Source of the DNA: Rhizobium rosettiformans W3
GTDB taxonomy: Bacteria; Pseudomonadota; Alphaproteobacteria; Rhizobiales; Rhizobiaceae
Direction: 5' to 3'
Assembly: GCF_004912135.1 (NCBI RefSeq)
Contig: NZ_STGU01000006.1
Coordinates: 124,001 to 188,000 of the forward strand
Length of the DNA: 64,000 nucleotides
Both the position numbers and the translations under genes were made by a program. Below, piece by piece: positions 35,415-43,571 of the stretch. The notes beneath the pieces were generated by a model. That model worked only from the letters and a program-made list of their open reading frames with translations. It was not told the DNA's origin and did not search any database. Positions within the stretch are counted from its first letter, which is position 1, and every line of letters begins with the position of its first letter.

Positions 35415-35446
35415 AAAAGCCGCCGGATCGCTCCGGCGGCTTTTCT
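35415..35446. terminator. Bidirectional Rho-independent terminator
   Basis: AAAAGCCGCCGG pairs with CCGGCGGCTTTT around ATCGCT. It lies between the secreted-protein gene and the converging clpP gene and has A/T tracts on both sides. Confidence 0.93.
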
Positions 35447-35467
35447 GTATCGTCATGCAAGAAGCAA

Positions 35468-36052
35468 TCAGCCGATGTCGGCGTGGCTCTCGATGATCCG
35501 GCCGACGAGACCGTAGGAAACGGCGTCTTCGGCAGACAGCCAGTAGTCGCGGTCGATATCCTTGGCGATCTTCTCTTCCGACTGGCCGGTGGCCTTGGCG
35601 TAGATCTTGATCAGGCGCTGGTTCATCTTGATGATTTCGCGCGCCTGGATCTCGATGTCGGAGGCCATGCCGCGGGTGCCGCCGGACGGCTGGTGCATCA
35701 GGAAGCGGGTGTTCGGCAGCGCCAGGCGGCGCTCCTTCGGCACGGACACGAAGATCAGCGAACCCGCAGACGCGGCCCAGCCGGTCGCGATGATCCACAC
35801 CTTCGGCTTGATGAAACGGATCATGTCATGGATCGCGTCACCGGCCTCGACATGGCCGCCCGGCGAGCAGACGAACACGCGGATGTCTTCGTCCGATGCG
35901 GCAGCGAGCGCGACGAGCTGCGTGCAGACCTTCTGCGCCAGCTCCATGGTGATCCCGCCATAGATGAAGATCGAACGCGACTTGAAGAGGTTCGCTTCCG
36001 TTTCCTTGCCGATCGGCAGTTCCTTGCTCTTGTCGTCTTCGTCTTCGTTCAT
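35468..36052 (-). CDS. clpP: ATP-dependent Clp protease proteolytic subunit homologue
   Basis: The 194-residue protein is a ClpP-family serine peptidase. The triad is present: Ser95 in GWAASAGS, His120 in LMHQPSGG and Asp169 in DRDYWLS. It differs from housekeeping ClpP in having an acidic N-terminus ([11 protein letters not shown]) and Ala after the Ser instead of the usual Met, so it is probably one of several rhizobial ClpP paralogues. No clpA/X gene is adjacent. ATG 36052 is used; a GTG one codon upstream is an alternative since an AGGA site fits it slightly better. Confidence 0.9.
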   Translation of the reverse strand: MNEDEDDKSKELPIGKETEANLFKSRSIFIYGGITMELAQKVCTQLVALAAASDEDIRVFVCSPGGHVEAGDAIHDMIRFIKPKVWIIATGWAASAGSLIFVSVPKERRLALPNTRFLMHQPSGGTRGMASDIEIQAREIIKMNQRLIKIYAKATGQSEEKIAKDIDRDYWLSAEDAVSYGLVGRIIESHADIG

Positions 36053-36236
36053 CACAGGGGACAGTCCTCGTTGGTTTGGCTTATCCGCACATAGTGCGTC
36101 TCATGGCTTAAGACAATGCGGGAAAAAGACAAGCACGGAAGCGATGAACAGGAGGTTGACGCGAGCGCTATGGCAAGCTCCGTCCAATACGGCTTCTTAA
36201 GACAAAGCTTCTAAGCTCCCGTCTGAAGGAGCGTCC

Positions 36237-37580
36237 ATGACCCAGACCATCAGGCTTGCCGAACTGATCGAAGCGCTCAGCCACGCGCTGGACATGACGG
36301 AGGGTCAGCCGCCCGGCCATTGCGTCCGCTGCTGCTTCATCGGCACGCGCATCGGCCAGGCGCTTGGCCTTGGCGAAGAGGAATTGCGCGATCTCTATTA
36401 CACGTTGCTCCTCAAGGATCTCGGCTGCTCGTCGAATGCCGCACGCATTTGCGAGCTCTATCTCGCCGACGACTTGAAGTTCAAACACGACTTCAAGCTG
36501 GTCGATGGCTCCTTCCCGCAGATCCTCAAATTCGTGCTCTCCCATACCGGCATGCAAGCAGGCCTCGCCGAGCGCTTCCGCGGCATCCTCAATGTCTTCA
36601 AGAATGGCGGAGAGTTCACCACGAGCCTCATCCAGACCCGCTGCCAGCGCGGCGCCGAGATCGCCCGCCAGATGCGCTTTTCCGAGGAGGTCGCCCGCGG
36701 CATTCTCGATCTCGACGAACATGTCGATGGCGGCGGCCAGCCGCAGGGACTGAAGGGAACGGAGATCCATCTTTTCGCCCGCATCGCCCTGATGGCCCAG
36801 GTCATTGATGTCTTCTTCGTCCATCAGGGCTCGCAGGCAGCCCTGGCGGAGGTGAGAAAGCGGGCCGGCAGCTGGTTTGATCCCACGCTCGTCCAGGTCT
36901 TCGAACAACTCGCCACCCCCGTCTTCTTCGCCGAACTCGGCGCGGACAATCTGGAAGCCTATGTGCTGGCGCTCGAACCCGGCCGCCAGGCAGTCATGGC
37001 CGACGAGGATTATCTCGACGACATCGCGGCAGGCTTTGCCCGCGTCATCGATGCCAAGAGCCCCTACACGTCAGGCCACAGCGACCGCGTCGCCCTCTTC
37101 ACCGACATGATCGCCGAAGAGCTCGGCATGCCCTTGGCCGAGCGCCGCCGCCTGAAGCGTGCCGCCCTGTTGCACGATATCGGCAAGCTCGGCGTCTCCA
37201 ACAGCGTGCTCGACAAGCCGGGCCGCCTTGAAGGCGAGGAATGGGAGCAGATGAAACGGCATTCGGAATTTTCCGAAACAATTCTCTCGCGCATCGCCGC
37301 CTTTTCCGACCTCGCCCTGATCGGCGGCGCGCATCACGAAAAGCTCGATGGCTCCGGCTATCCGCGCGGCCTGAAAGGGGACGAGATCTCCTTCGAGACC
37401 CGGATCGTTGCAACCGCCGATGTCTTCGATGCCCTGACCGCCGACCGCCCCTACCGCGCCGCCATGCCGGTCGCCAAGGCGCTCTCGATCCTCTGGGAAG
37501 GTGCCGGTCGCCATCACGACGAGATCTGCATTGCAGCCTTGGAGCGGGCGCTCGACAAGGCGGAGCTCGCCGCAGCCTGA
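36237..37580 (+). CDS. HD-GYP cyclic di-GMP phosphodiesterase with tandem HD-like domains
   Basis: In 447 residues the C-terminal half is a complete HD-GYP domain: H281SDR, HDIGKLG (313-319) and HHEKLDGSGYPRGL (366-379). It should hydrolyse cyclic di-GMP. The N-terminal half looks like a decayed second copy, with GHCVRCCFIG, LLLKDLGCS (58-64) in place of the HD motif, and DEHVDGGGQPQGL (160-172) in place of HHExxDGSGYP. It probably regulates or scaffolds the active half. ATG 36237 has AAGGAG six bases upstream. Divergent from clpP. Confidence 0.92.
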   Translation: MTQTIRLAELIEALSHALDMTEGQPPGHCVRCCFIGTRIGQALGLGEEELRDLYYTLLLKDLGCSSNAARICELYLADDLKFKHDFKLVDGSFPQILKFVLSHTGMQAGLAERFRGILNVFKNGGEFTTSLIQTRCQRGAEIARQMRFSEEVARGILDLDEHVDGGGQPQGLKGTEIHLFARIALMAQVIDVFFVHQGSQAALAEVRKRAGSWFDPTLVQVFEQLATPVFFAELGADNLEAYVLALEPGRQAVMADEDYLDDIAAGFARVIDAKSPYTSGHSDRVALFTDMIAEELGMPLAERRRLKRAALLHDIGKLGVSNSVLDKPGRLEGEEWEQMKRHSEFSETILSRIAAFSDLALIGGAHHEKLDGSGYPRGLKGDEISFETRIVATADVFDALTADRPYRAAMPVAKALSILWEGAGRHHDEICIAALERALDKAELAAA

Positions 37581-37591
37581 GTGTAGTTCGC

Positions 37592-38092
37592 TTAGGGAAT
37601 TACCGATATGCCTGGCGCCACTCTTTCAGGCAGCAGTTCATTGCCCATCTGCAGGGTAAAGATGTCGGTGCCCTTTTCCGGCTCCTCGCTGCTCAGCCCG
37701 ATTGCGACGATGGTGGAAAACTGCTCCCACGCCGCATGGATTTCGAGGCGCCCCTCGTCGGTGGGCCGGATCTCACCGCGCCACTCCGTCTGCCTCGGAC
37801 AGTCGGCCACCCCGTTTCGCCAGGTGACGTGGAAGGCGATCATGCCATCGACAATGCGACCGTCGAGGGCATAGGGAATGCCGCGGCATCCCTTGCCCGG
37901 GGCATTGTTGACGAAATAGCCCTGCAACAGCCCATCCTGCCCGCGGTCCAGAACCAGCACGGATCCGTTGCGGTTGATCCAGGTCGAAGTCCCCGGCGCA
38001 ATCTCGAGCGCTACGCCTTTCTCGACGGCAGGCGTCGCAAGAAGCCCCGTCGGCCAGAGTACCGATGCAAGCAGAAGTGCAACCACTCTCAT
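37592..38092 (-). CDS. Secreted avidin-family (rhizavidin-like) protein
   Basis: A 166-residue precursor with signal peptide (MRVVALLLASVLWPTGLLAT) then an avidin beta-barrel. Compared with rhizavidin/streptavidin, most biotin-contacting positions are retained: Asn40 and Ser44 in WINRNGS, Tyr59 in QGYFVNN, Trp91 in HVTWRNG, Thr102 and Trp104 in TEWRG, Trp122 in AAWEQF, and Asp143 in TDIFTL. The Ser equivalent to streptavidin Ser88 is Arg100. Cys69 and Cys98 match the rhizavidin disulfide. Biotin binding is therefore likely but weakened or altered is possible. ATG 38092 follows a GGGGG site. It lies 80 bases downstream of the Lrp gene. Confidence 0.85.
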   Translation of the reverse strand: MRVVALLLASVLWPTGLLATPAVEKGVALEIAPGTSTWINRNGSVLVLDRGQDGLLQGYFVNNAPGKGCRGIPYALDGRIVDGMIAFHVTWRNGVADCPRQTEWRGEIRPTDEGRLEIHAAWEQFSTIVAIGLSSEEPEKGTDIFTLQMGNELLPERVAPGISVIP

Positions 38093-38172
38093 CCCAACCC
38101 CCAGAACGATTTGGCGCACAATAACAACATATGGTTGATTAAGGGTTTACAGATACACGAGCTCTCGAGCGA

Positions 38173-38604
38173 TCACCGCGCAATGCGGGTCGAGAGAATG
38201 ATGGAGGACAAGGTTCTCTCCACGCCCGATAATTCGCCGATCCGGTCGATCAGCCGATCGAGCTCGGAAATGGACGGCGCAGCCACGATGGCGATCAGAT
38301 CATACGGCCCATTGACCGAATAAAGGGCTGATACCTCGCGGATCGCGTTCAATTCTCCCGTCACCGCCGACAGCGCCTTCGGTGCGATCGTGATCATCAC
38401 ATGCGCCCGGATCAGCCCGCTCTGATAGGCGTCCGACAGCCGCACCTGATAGCCGGCAATCACGCCCTGCGCTTCCAGCCGTTCGAGCCTCGCCTGGACG
38501 GTGGTGCGGGAAAGAGCGAGCTTGCGGGCAAGCTCCGCCACAGGCAATCGCGCGTTCTCCGAGAGAAGCGCCAGCAGCTCCCTGTCCTTGTCCGTCAGCT
38601 GCAT
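38173..38604 (-). CDS. Lrp/AsnC-family transcriptional regulator
   Basis: The 143-residue protein has an N-terminal helix-turn-helix (ELARKLALSRTTVQARLERL) and a C-terminal RAM ligand-binding domain (HVMITIAPKALSAVTGELNA onward). ATG 38604 (MQLTDKDREL) is chosen since AGAGG lies nine bases upstream; ATG 38613 is too close to that site. It is divergent from a saccharopine dehydrogenase-like gene, the common place for an Lrp regulator that senses an amino acid and controls its neighbour. Lysine or a related amino acid is a reasonable guess for the ligand. Confidence 0.93.
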   Translation of the reverse strand: MQLTDKDRELLALLSENARLPVAELARKLALSRTTVQARLERLEAQGVIAGYQVRLSDAYQSGLIRAHVMITIAPKALSAVTGELNAIREVSALYSVNGPYDLIAIVAAPSISELDRLIDRIGELSGVERTLSSIILSTRIAR

Positions 38605-38753
38605 ATCGCCCATCCTCTTCGTCGATTTGCCAAGAACAATACCGCAAACCGCACAGATCGTCACTTGGAATCGGCATGCATCACCGCCACACTGGTTCGA
38701 TCACAGACAACGAACCCGGGCAGCCGGGCGACATGCATATGAGGGGCAATGCC

Positions 38754-39857
38754 ATGAAAAACGTCACCATTATCGGAGCCGGAAAGATCGGCGGCGCCAT
38801 CGCCCGCATGCTGGCCGAAACCGGCGAGTACCATGTTACCGTGGCCGACCGCAGCGCCGAGCAACTGGCAAAGCTCGATAGCCACCCCGCCGTGAAGACC
38901 CTTGAACTCGACATCACGGATGCGGCAGCCCTCGACGCGGCGCTTTCCGGCCAGTTCGCCGTGCTCTCGGCAGCCCCCTTCCACCTCACAGGCGCCATCG
39001 CCGAAAGCGCCGCCCGCACCGCGACCCATTATCTCGACCTGACGGAAGATGTCGCTACAACCCGCAAGGTCGAAGAACTTGCCCGCGGCGCCCGTTCCGC
39101 CTTCATCCCCCAATGCGGCCTCGCCCCCGGCTTCATCTCGATTGTAGCCAACGACCTGACCAAGCATTTCGACACGCTGGACACGGTCCGCATGCGCGTC
39201 GGGGCGCTTCCGCAATATCCGTCGAATGCGCTGAACTATAATCTCACCTGGTCGACCGACGGCCTGATCAACGAATATATCGAGCCCTGCGAAGCCATCG
39301 TCGAAGGCAAGCTGACGGTGGTGCCGGCCATGGAAGAGCGCGAGGAATTCTCGCTCGACGGCGTCACCTACGAGGCCTTCAACACGTCGGGCGGTCTCGG
39401 CACGCTGGCCAAGACGCTCGAAGGCCGGGTGCGCACGATGAACTATCGCACGATCCGCTATCCCGGCCACCAGGCGATCATCAAGGCGCTGCTCAACGAC
39501 TTCAACCTGAAGAACCGCCGCGATGTGCTGAAGGATCTCTTCGAAAACGCCCTGCCCGCCACCATGCAGGATGTCGTCGTGATCTTCGTCACCGTCTGCG
39601 GCTGGAAGGACGGGCGCTATCTGCAGGAAACCTATGCCAACAAGGTCTATGCCGGCGTGGTTGCTGCTAAGAAGATGAGCGCCATCCAGATCACCACGGC
39701 CGCCGGCATCTGCACCGTGCTCGACCTGCTCGCCGACGGCACGCTGCCGCAGGCCGGTTTCGTGCGCCAGGAAGAAATTGGTCTCGACGCCTTCCTTGCC
39801 AATCGCTTCGGTCGGGTTTACGACCCTGAAGTCATGAAGGTCGCGAAGGCCGGCTGA
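38754..39857 (+). CDS. Saccharopine dehydrogenase-family oxidoreductase
   Basis: The 367-residue protein begins with an NAD(P) Rossmann motif (VTIIGAGKIGGAIARMLAE), then YLDLTEDVATTRKV and IPQCGLAPGFISIVANDLTK, matching saccharopine dehydrogenase-like enzymes involved in lysine breakdown. It differs clearly from the carboxyspermidine dehydrogenase at 28957. ATG 38754 follows GAGGGG. The divergent Lrp gene and 149-base spacer suggest amino-acid-induced expression. The downstream spacer has a GC-rich inverted repeat (GGGCGGTTC / GAACCGCCC, about 39897-39924) without a T run. Confidence 0.9.
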   Translation: MKNVTIIGAGKIGGAIARMLAETGEYHVTVADRSAEQLAKLDSHPAVKTLELDITDAAALDAALSGQFAVLSAAPFHLTGAIAESAARTATHYLDLTEDVATTRKVEELARGARSAFIPQCGLAPGFISIVANDLTKHFDTLDTVRMRVGALPQYPSNALNYNLTWSTDGLINEYIEPCEAIVEGKLTVVPAMEEREEFSLDGVTYEAFNTSGGLGTLAKTLEGRVRTMNYRTIRYPGHQAIIKALLNDFNLKNRRDVLKDLFENALPATMQDVVVIFVTVCGWKDGRYLQETYANKVYAGVVAAKKMSAIQITTAAGICTVLDLLADGTLPQAGFVRQEEIGLDAFLANRFGRVYDPEVMKVAKAG

Positions 39858-40089
39858 GAGTTCTCCGGGGGGAGGAAGGACCAGAAGGTCCGGAGGGGCG
39901 GTTCGCCACTGGCAGAACCGCCCCAACCCCGCCGAGAAGCGTTGATCTGCAGCGCCCGATCGTTGCAAATGCAATTATCACGATACACCGTTTCTTTAGC
40001 CTCCTAAGTTAGAGTATCCTGATCTGAGCCTCCCGCATGTCTGCCGGGAATGCACCATCCGTGGCCCTGAGGGGAAGATCGGGCAGGAT

Positions 40090-41463
40090 ATGATCGGCAA
40101 GGGCAGTGAAGAGCACAAAGCGGCTCGCATGATCCGCATTTATCAGGCCGTGTCGCTGACGGTGGCAGCCTTCGCCCTGTTGTGGACGGTCGTCTTCTTC
40201 GTCGACGGCCAGTACCTGATGGCGGCCGCCGAATTCTTCCCCGTCATCGCCGGTCTCGTCTGCTTTGCGCTCGTCACCAAGGGGCGGCTCGATCTCTTCC
40301 TGCTGGTCGCGCAGATGAGCTTCCTGATTTTCATCATCGGCTTTTCGCTGATGTTCGACGTGCCGCAAAATGGTGCGCCGCGCGTCACGCATCTCTTCCT
40401 GCCGGTCCTCGGCATGCTCGCCTACCTCAATTATCTCCGGCGCCCCGCCCGGCTGCAGCTCGCCATCATCGCGGCCAGCCTCGTGACCTTCGTCGTCCTG
40501 CATGCAGCAGACCTGCGCCTCCCCTTTGCCCAGCCGGTCCCGCCGGAGCTCCATGCCATCGGTGTCTGGCTCAATCCGACCATGGCGGCCCTGGTCTTCT
40601 GCGGCACGATCTATGCCCTGCAGCAGCGCCTTTCCGCCCCGCGCGGCATTGCGCGTGATCTCCTGGCTGCTCTGCGTCAGGGCCAGCTCTCGCTCGCCTA
40701 TCAGCCGCAGACCGACCGAGATGGCCGCGTGCTCGGCGCCGAAGCGCTCCTGCGCTGGAACCACCCAACCCGTGGGCCGATCCCGCCTTCGAGCTTCATT
40801 CCCGCCGCCGAGGAAATGGGCCTGATGCCCATCGTCGGCGGTTTCGTGCTGGAAGAGGCGCTCACGACCCTCGTCCGCTGGAAAGAGGATCCGCGCCTCT
40901 CGGCGCTCACGCTTTCGGTCAATGTCAGCGCCAGCCAGTTCAACGAAGGCGATTTCGAGACGACGCTGCGCCAATTGCTCGAACGCCACCCGATCGACCC
41001 GACCCGGCTGCGCCTCGAACTCACCGAAAGCGTTCTGATTGCCGGGCTCGAGCCCGTGGCGAACAAGATGACCGCGCTGAAGCGGCTGGGCCTCACCTTC
41101 TCGCTCGACGATTTCGGCACCGGGTTCTCCTCGCTCGCCTATCTGCGCCGCCTGCCGGTGAGCGAGCTGAAGATCGATCGCAGCTTTGTCGTCGCGGCCG
41201 CCGAGCACGATCGCGATGCCGCAATCCTCCGCTCGATCAGGGCGATCGCCACCGATCTCGGCGTCGAAACCGTCGCCGAGGGGGTCGAAACACCAGCGCA
41301 GCTCGCCTTCCTCGAGACGACCGGCTGCCGGATCTTCCAGGGCTATCTCTTCGGCCGACCCATGCCGCTTGCCGATTTCGAGCTGTCCGTCATCGCACCC
41401 CAGCCGAGGGCGATGCCTGCAGCGCCTGAGCTGCGCCCGGCACCCCGCATGGCCGCCGGCTGA
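40090..41463 (+). CDS. Membrane-bound EAL-domain cyclic di-GMP phosphodiesterase
   Basis: The first about 180 of 457 residues hold six hydrophobic segments. The rest is an EAL domain with the full catalytic set: Glu218 in EALLRWN, Asn in NVSASQF, Glu in ELTES, the DDFGTGFSS loop, Lys in LKIDRSF, Glu in AEGVET and Gln in QGYLFGRP. It should linearise cyclic di-GMP to pGpG. No GGDEF domain is present. It is a single gene, convergent with the aldehyde dehydrogenase. Confidence 0.94.
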   Translation: MIGKGSEEHKAARMIRIYQAVSLTVAAFALLWTVVFFVDGQYLMAAAEFFPVIAGLVCFALVTKGRLDLFLLVAQMSFLIFIIGFSLMFDVPQNGAPRVTHLFLPVLGMLAYLNYLRRPARLQLAIIAASLVTFVVLHAADLRLPFAQPVPPELHAIGVWLNPTMAALVFCGTIYALQQRLSAPRGIARDLLAALRQGQLSLAYQPQTDRDGRVLGAEALLRWNHPTRGPIPPSSFIPAAEEMGLMPIVGGFVLEEALTTLVRWKEDPRLSALTLSVNVSASQFNEGDFETTLRQLLERHPIDPTRLRLELTESVLIAGLEPVANKMTALKRLGLTFSLDDFGTGFSSLAYLRRLPVSELKIDRSFVVAAAEHDRDAAILRSIRAIATDLGVETVAEGVETPAQLAFLETTGCRIFQGYLFGRPMPLADFELSVIAPQPRAMPAAPELRPAPRMAAG

Positions 41464-41482
41464 CCGGCGACGCGCCTTGCAG

Positions 41483-42922
41483 TCATCCGAAGCGGCCAAG
41501 GAGTTTGAGCATCCAGTCGGAGAAGCGCCCATAGGGAGGATAGAGCAGCTTGACCGCCGACAGGCGAGACTGCTTCAGCACCGGCTTTTCCTTGGAAAGC
41601 GCGAGGAACCCCGCTTCACCGTGATAGGCGCCGTAGCCGGAGGCTCCGACACCGCCGAAGGGCAGATCGTCCTGGGCGAGATGCAGGATCGTATCGTTGA
41701 CGGTGACGCCGCCGGCGATCGTGCCCGACAGCACCCGCTCCTGCGCGCCCTTGTCCTCGCCGAACCAGTAGAGCGCCAGCGGGCGGTCGCGATGGTTGAT
41801 ATAGGCAATCGCCTCCTCCAGCATGTCATAGGGCACAATCGGGAGGATCGGCCCAAAAATCTCTTCCGACATCACGGCGGTCTCATCGGGAGCACCGATG
41901 ACTGCCACCGGCGAAAAGACGCGGGCGTCGGGATCATGCGGACCGGCCAGCTCGACCACCTCGGCGCCCGTCTCACGCGCTTCCTCGACAAGCCGGGTGA
42001 GCCGAGAGAAATGCCTGGGGCTGATGATCGAGGTGTAATCGGGGTTGGCCGGCAGGCCGGGATATTGCCTGTCCACCTCGGCCTTAACCGCGGCGAGGAA
42101 GTCCTGGACCCGATCGCGCGGTACCAGCGCATAATCGGGCGCCACGCAGGTCTGGCCGGAATTCAGGAGCTTGCCCCAGACGAGGCGCGGCACGGCCTTG
42201 TCGAACTGCACGGAGGCGTCGAGGATGGCAGGCGACTTGCCGCCGAGTTCGAGTGTGACAGGCGTGAGATTCTTCGCCGCCGCTTCCGCCACCTTGCGGC
42301 CAACGGCGGTCGAGCCGGTGAAGATCAGATGGTCGAAGGGAGCGGATGTAAAGGCGGTCGCCACCTCGGGCCCGCCGGTCACGACGGCGACTTCGTCCTC
42401 GGTAAAGGTCTCGGCCACGGCTTTCGCCAGGGCTTCGGAAAAGGCGGGCGCCAGCTCGGAGGGTTTCAGCATCGCCCTGTTGCCGGCAGCAAGGGCGCCT
42501 GTCAGCGGTGACAGCATCAGGTTGAGCGGATAATTCCAGGGCGCGACAATCCCGACCACGCCGAGCGGCTGGCGCAGGATGACGGCCGAAGCCGGCTGCC
42601 CGGTCCAGGCAAGCGACACGCGCCGCGGCCGCATCCAGCGTTTGAGATGCCTGCGCGCATGGCGGATTGCGGCGCGCAGCGGCACGATATCGGTCAGCGT
42701 CGTGACAACGGCCGGCCGATTGCCGAAATCCTCCGAAATCGCGGCGCAGAACCGCTCCTGCCAGTCCACGACCATCCGGTCGAGCCGCTTGAGGCGATCG
42801 TCACGGGTGGCATGATCAGGCGTCACGTCCTTCGCCCAGCCGGCCTTCTGCGCGTCGAGCAGGGACGCGATCCGCGCGCCGGGATCGGCCATGTCCACTT
42901 TCGGCAACACCTGTCCATCCAC
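41483..42922 (-). CDS. calB: Coniferyl aldehyde dehydrogenase
   Basis: This is an NAD(P)-dependent aldehyde dehydrogenase of 479 residues. VGIVAPWNYPLNLMLSPL, LELGGKSP, the catalytic Cys in SGQTCVAPDY and EEIFGPILPI are visible. The membrane-associated-type C-terminus (LLYPPYGRFSDWMLKLL) and the sequence start match the coniferyl aldehyde dehydrogenase branch, which oxidises coniferaldehyde to ferulate in lignin-monomer breakdown. GTG 42922 has GGAGG eight bases upstream; a TTG at 42952 is the alternative. No other phenylpropanoid genes flank it, so the substrate is inferred from family. Confidence 0.88.
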   Translation of the reverse strand: MDGQVLPKVDMADPGARIASLLDAQKAGWAKDVTPDHATRDDRLKRLDRMVVDWQERFCAAISEDFGNRPAVVTTLTDIVPLRAAIRHARRHLKRWMRPRRVSLAWTGQPASAVILRQPLGVVGIVAPWNYPLNLMLSPLTGALAAGNRAMLKPSELAPAFSEALAKAVAETFTEDEVAVVTGGPEVATAFTSAPFDHLIFTGSTAVGRKVAEAAAKNLTPVTLELGGKSPAILDASVQFDKAVPRLVWGKLLNSGQTCVAPDYALVPRDRVQDFLAAVKAEVDRQYPGLPANPDYTSIISPRHFSRLTRLVEEARETGAEVVELAGPHDPDARVFSPVAVIGAPDETAVMSEEIFGPILPIVPYDMLEEAIAYINHRDRPLALYWFGEDKGAQERVLSGTIAGGVTVNDTILHLAQDDLPFGGVGASGYGAYHGEAGFLALSKEKPVLKQSRLSAVKLLYPPYGRFSDWMLKLLGRFG

Positions 42923-43004
42923 GCCTTTATCCTCCGGCTTCTTCTCCCTCAAGATGGGCAGTTTACGCCCATTTGTTCAAGGGAGAACAAATGATTTTTG
43001 GTGG

Positions 43005-43513
43005 GGGCCATCTTCCCCCTTGCGGGAGAGAACGGAAAATCGAAGGCTTGAGGTCGAGCCTGTGGCTTTGCCCCTCACCCTACCCTCTCCCCGCAGGCGG
43101 GGAGAGGGGGCACGCGCGGTGGCCGTTTCGGCCTTCTCCCCGCTTGCGGGGAGAAGGTGCCCGCCCTTCGACAGGCTCAGGGGGCGGATGAGGGGCTGAG
43201 GTGATTGGGACGAGGGCGGTCGGTCTTGCGCGGCGCTCATCTCCCCCTTGGTGGGGGAGACTTCGGAGCGATGGCCGAAGGCCAGAAATCGATCCAGTGA
43301 ATCGATTTCAGCGAACGGAGGCCTGAGCGCGACGCCGCGCGCAGGCTGCGAGAGGAATTAAGCGAGCGTAAGCCGCCTAAACATCAGAAATCGCAAGTGA
43401 GGGGGCCCGTTCGTCGTGCCACCATCACAGATCCCCTCACCAACAAAATCTGAGGTTTAGCCCTGATCGGGCTAAGCCTTCGATTTTGCAACCTCTCCCA
43501 CAAGGGGGAGAGG
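43005..43513. repeat. RIME-like mosaic of GC-rich palindromes (649-base gene-free spacer)
   Basis: The spacer between the aldehyde dehydrogenase and the dimethylglycine dehydrogenase-like gene has at least five palindromes. They are CCTCTCCCCGC-CGGGGAGAGG (43084-43107), CCTTCTCCCCGC/GCGGGGAGAAGG (43132-43157), CTCCCCC/GGGGGAG (43241-43259), GAAATCGAT/ATCGATTTC (43285-43309), and AGGTTTAGCCC/GGGCTAAGCCT (43453-43479). A partial CCTCTCCC/GGGAGAGG copy lies near 43492-43513. This is like the rhizobial intergenic mosaic elements. No coding frame is supported. Confidence 0.8.
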
Positions 43514-43514
43514 T

Positions 43515-43546
43515 AAAAAAACCCGCCGGCCTCTCGACCGACGGGT
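43515..43546 (-). terminator. Rho-independent terminator of the dimethylglycine dehydrogenase-like gene
   Basis: On the minus strand an ACCCG-CGG/CCG-CGGGT stem is followed by seven T residues, 26 bases after the stop codon of the gene at 43572. Confidence 0.88.
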
Positions 43547-43571
43547 CCATAACTCGGTGTGCGAACCGCCC

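Noticed and set aside
42973-43240. Short frames in the palindrome spacer
   Set aside because: The predicted peptides are translations of inverted repeats on both strands, with no start signal.
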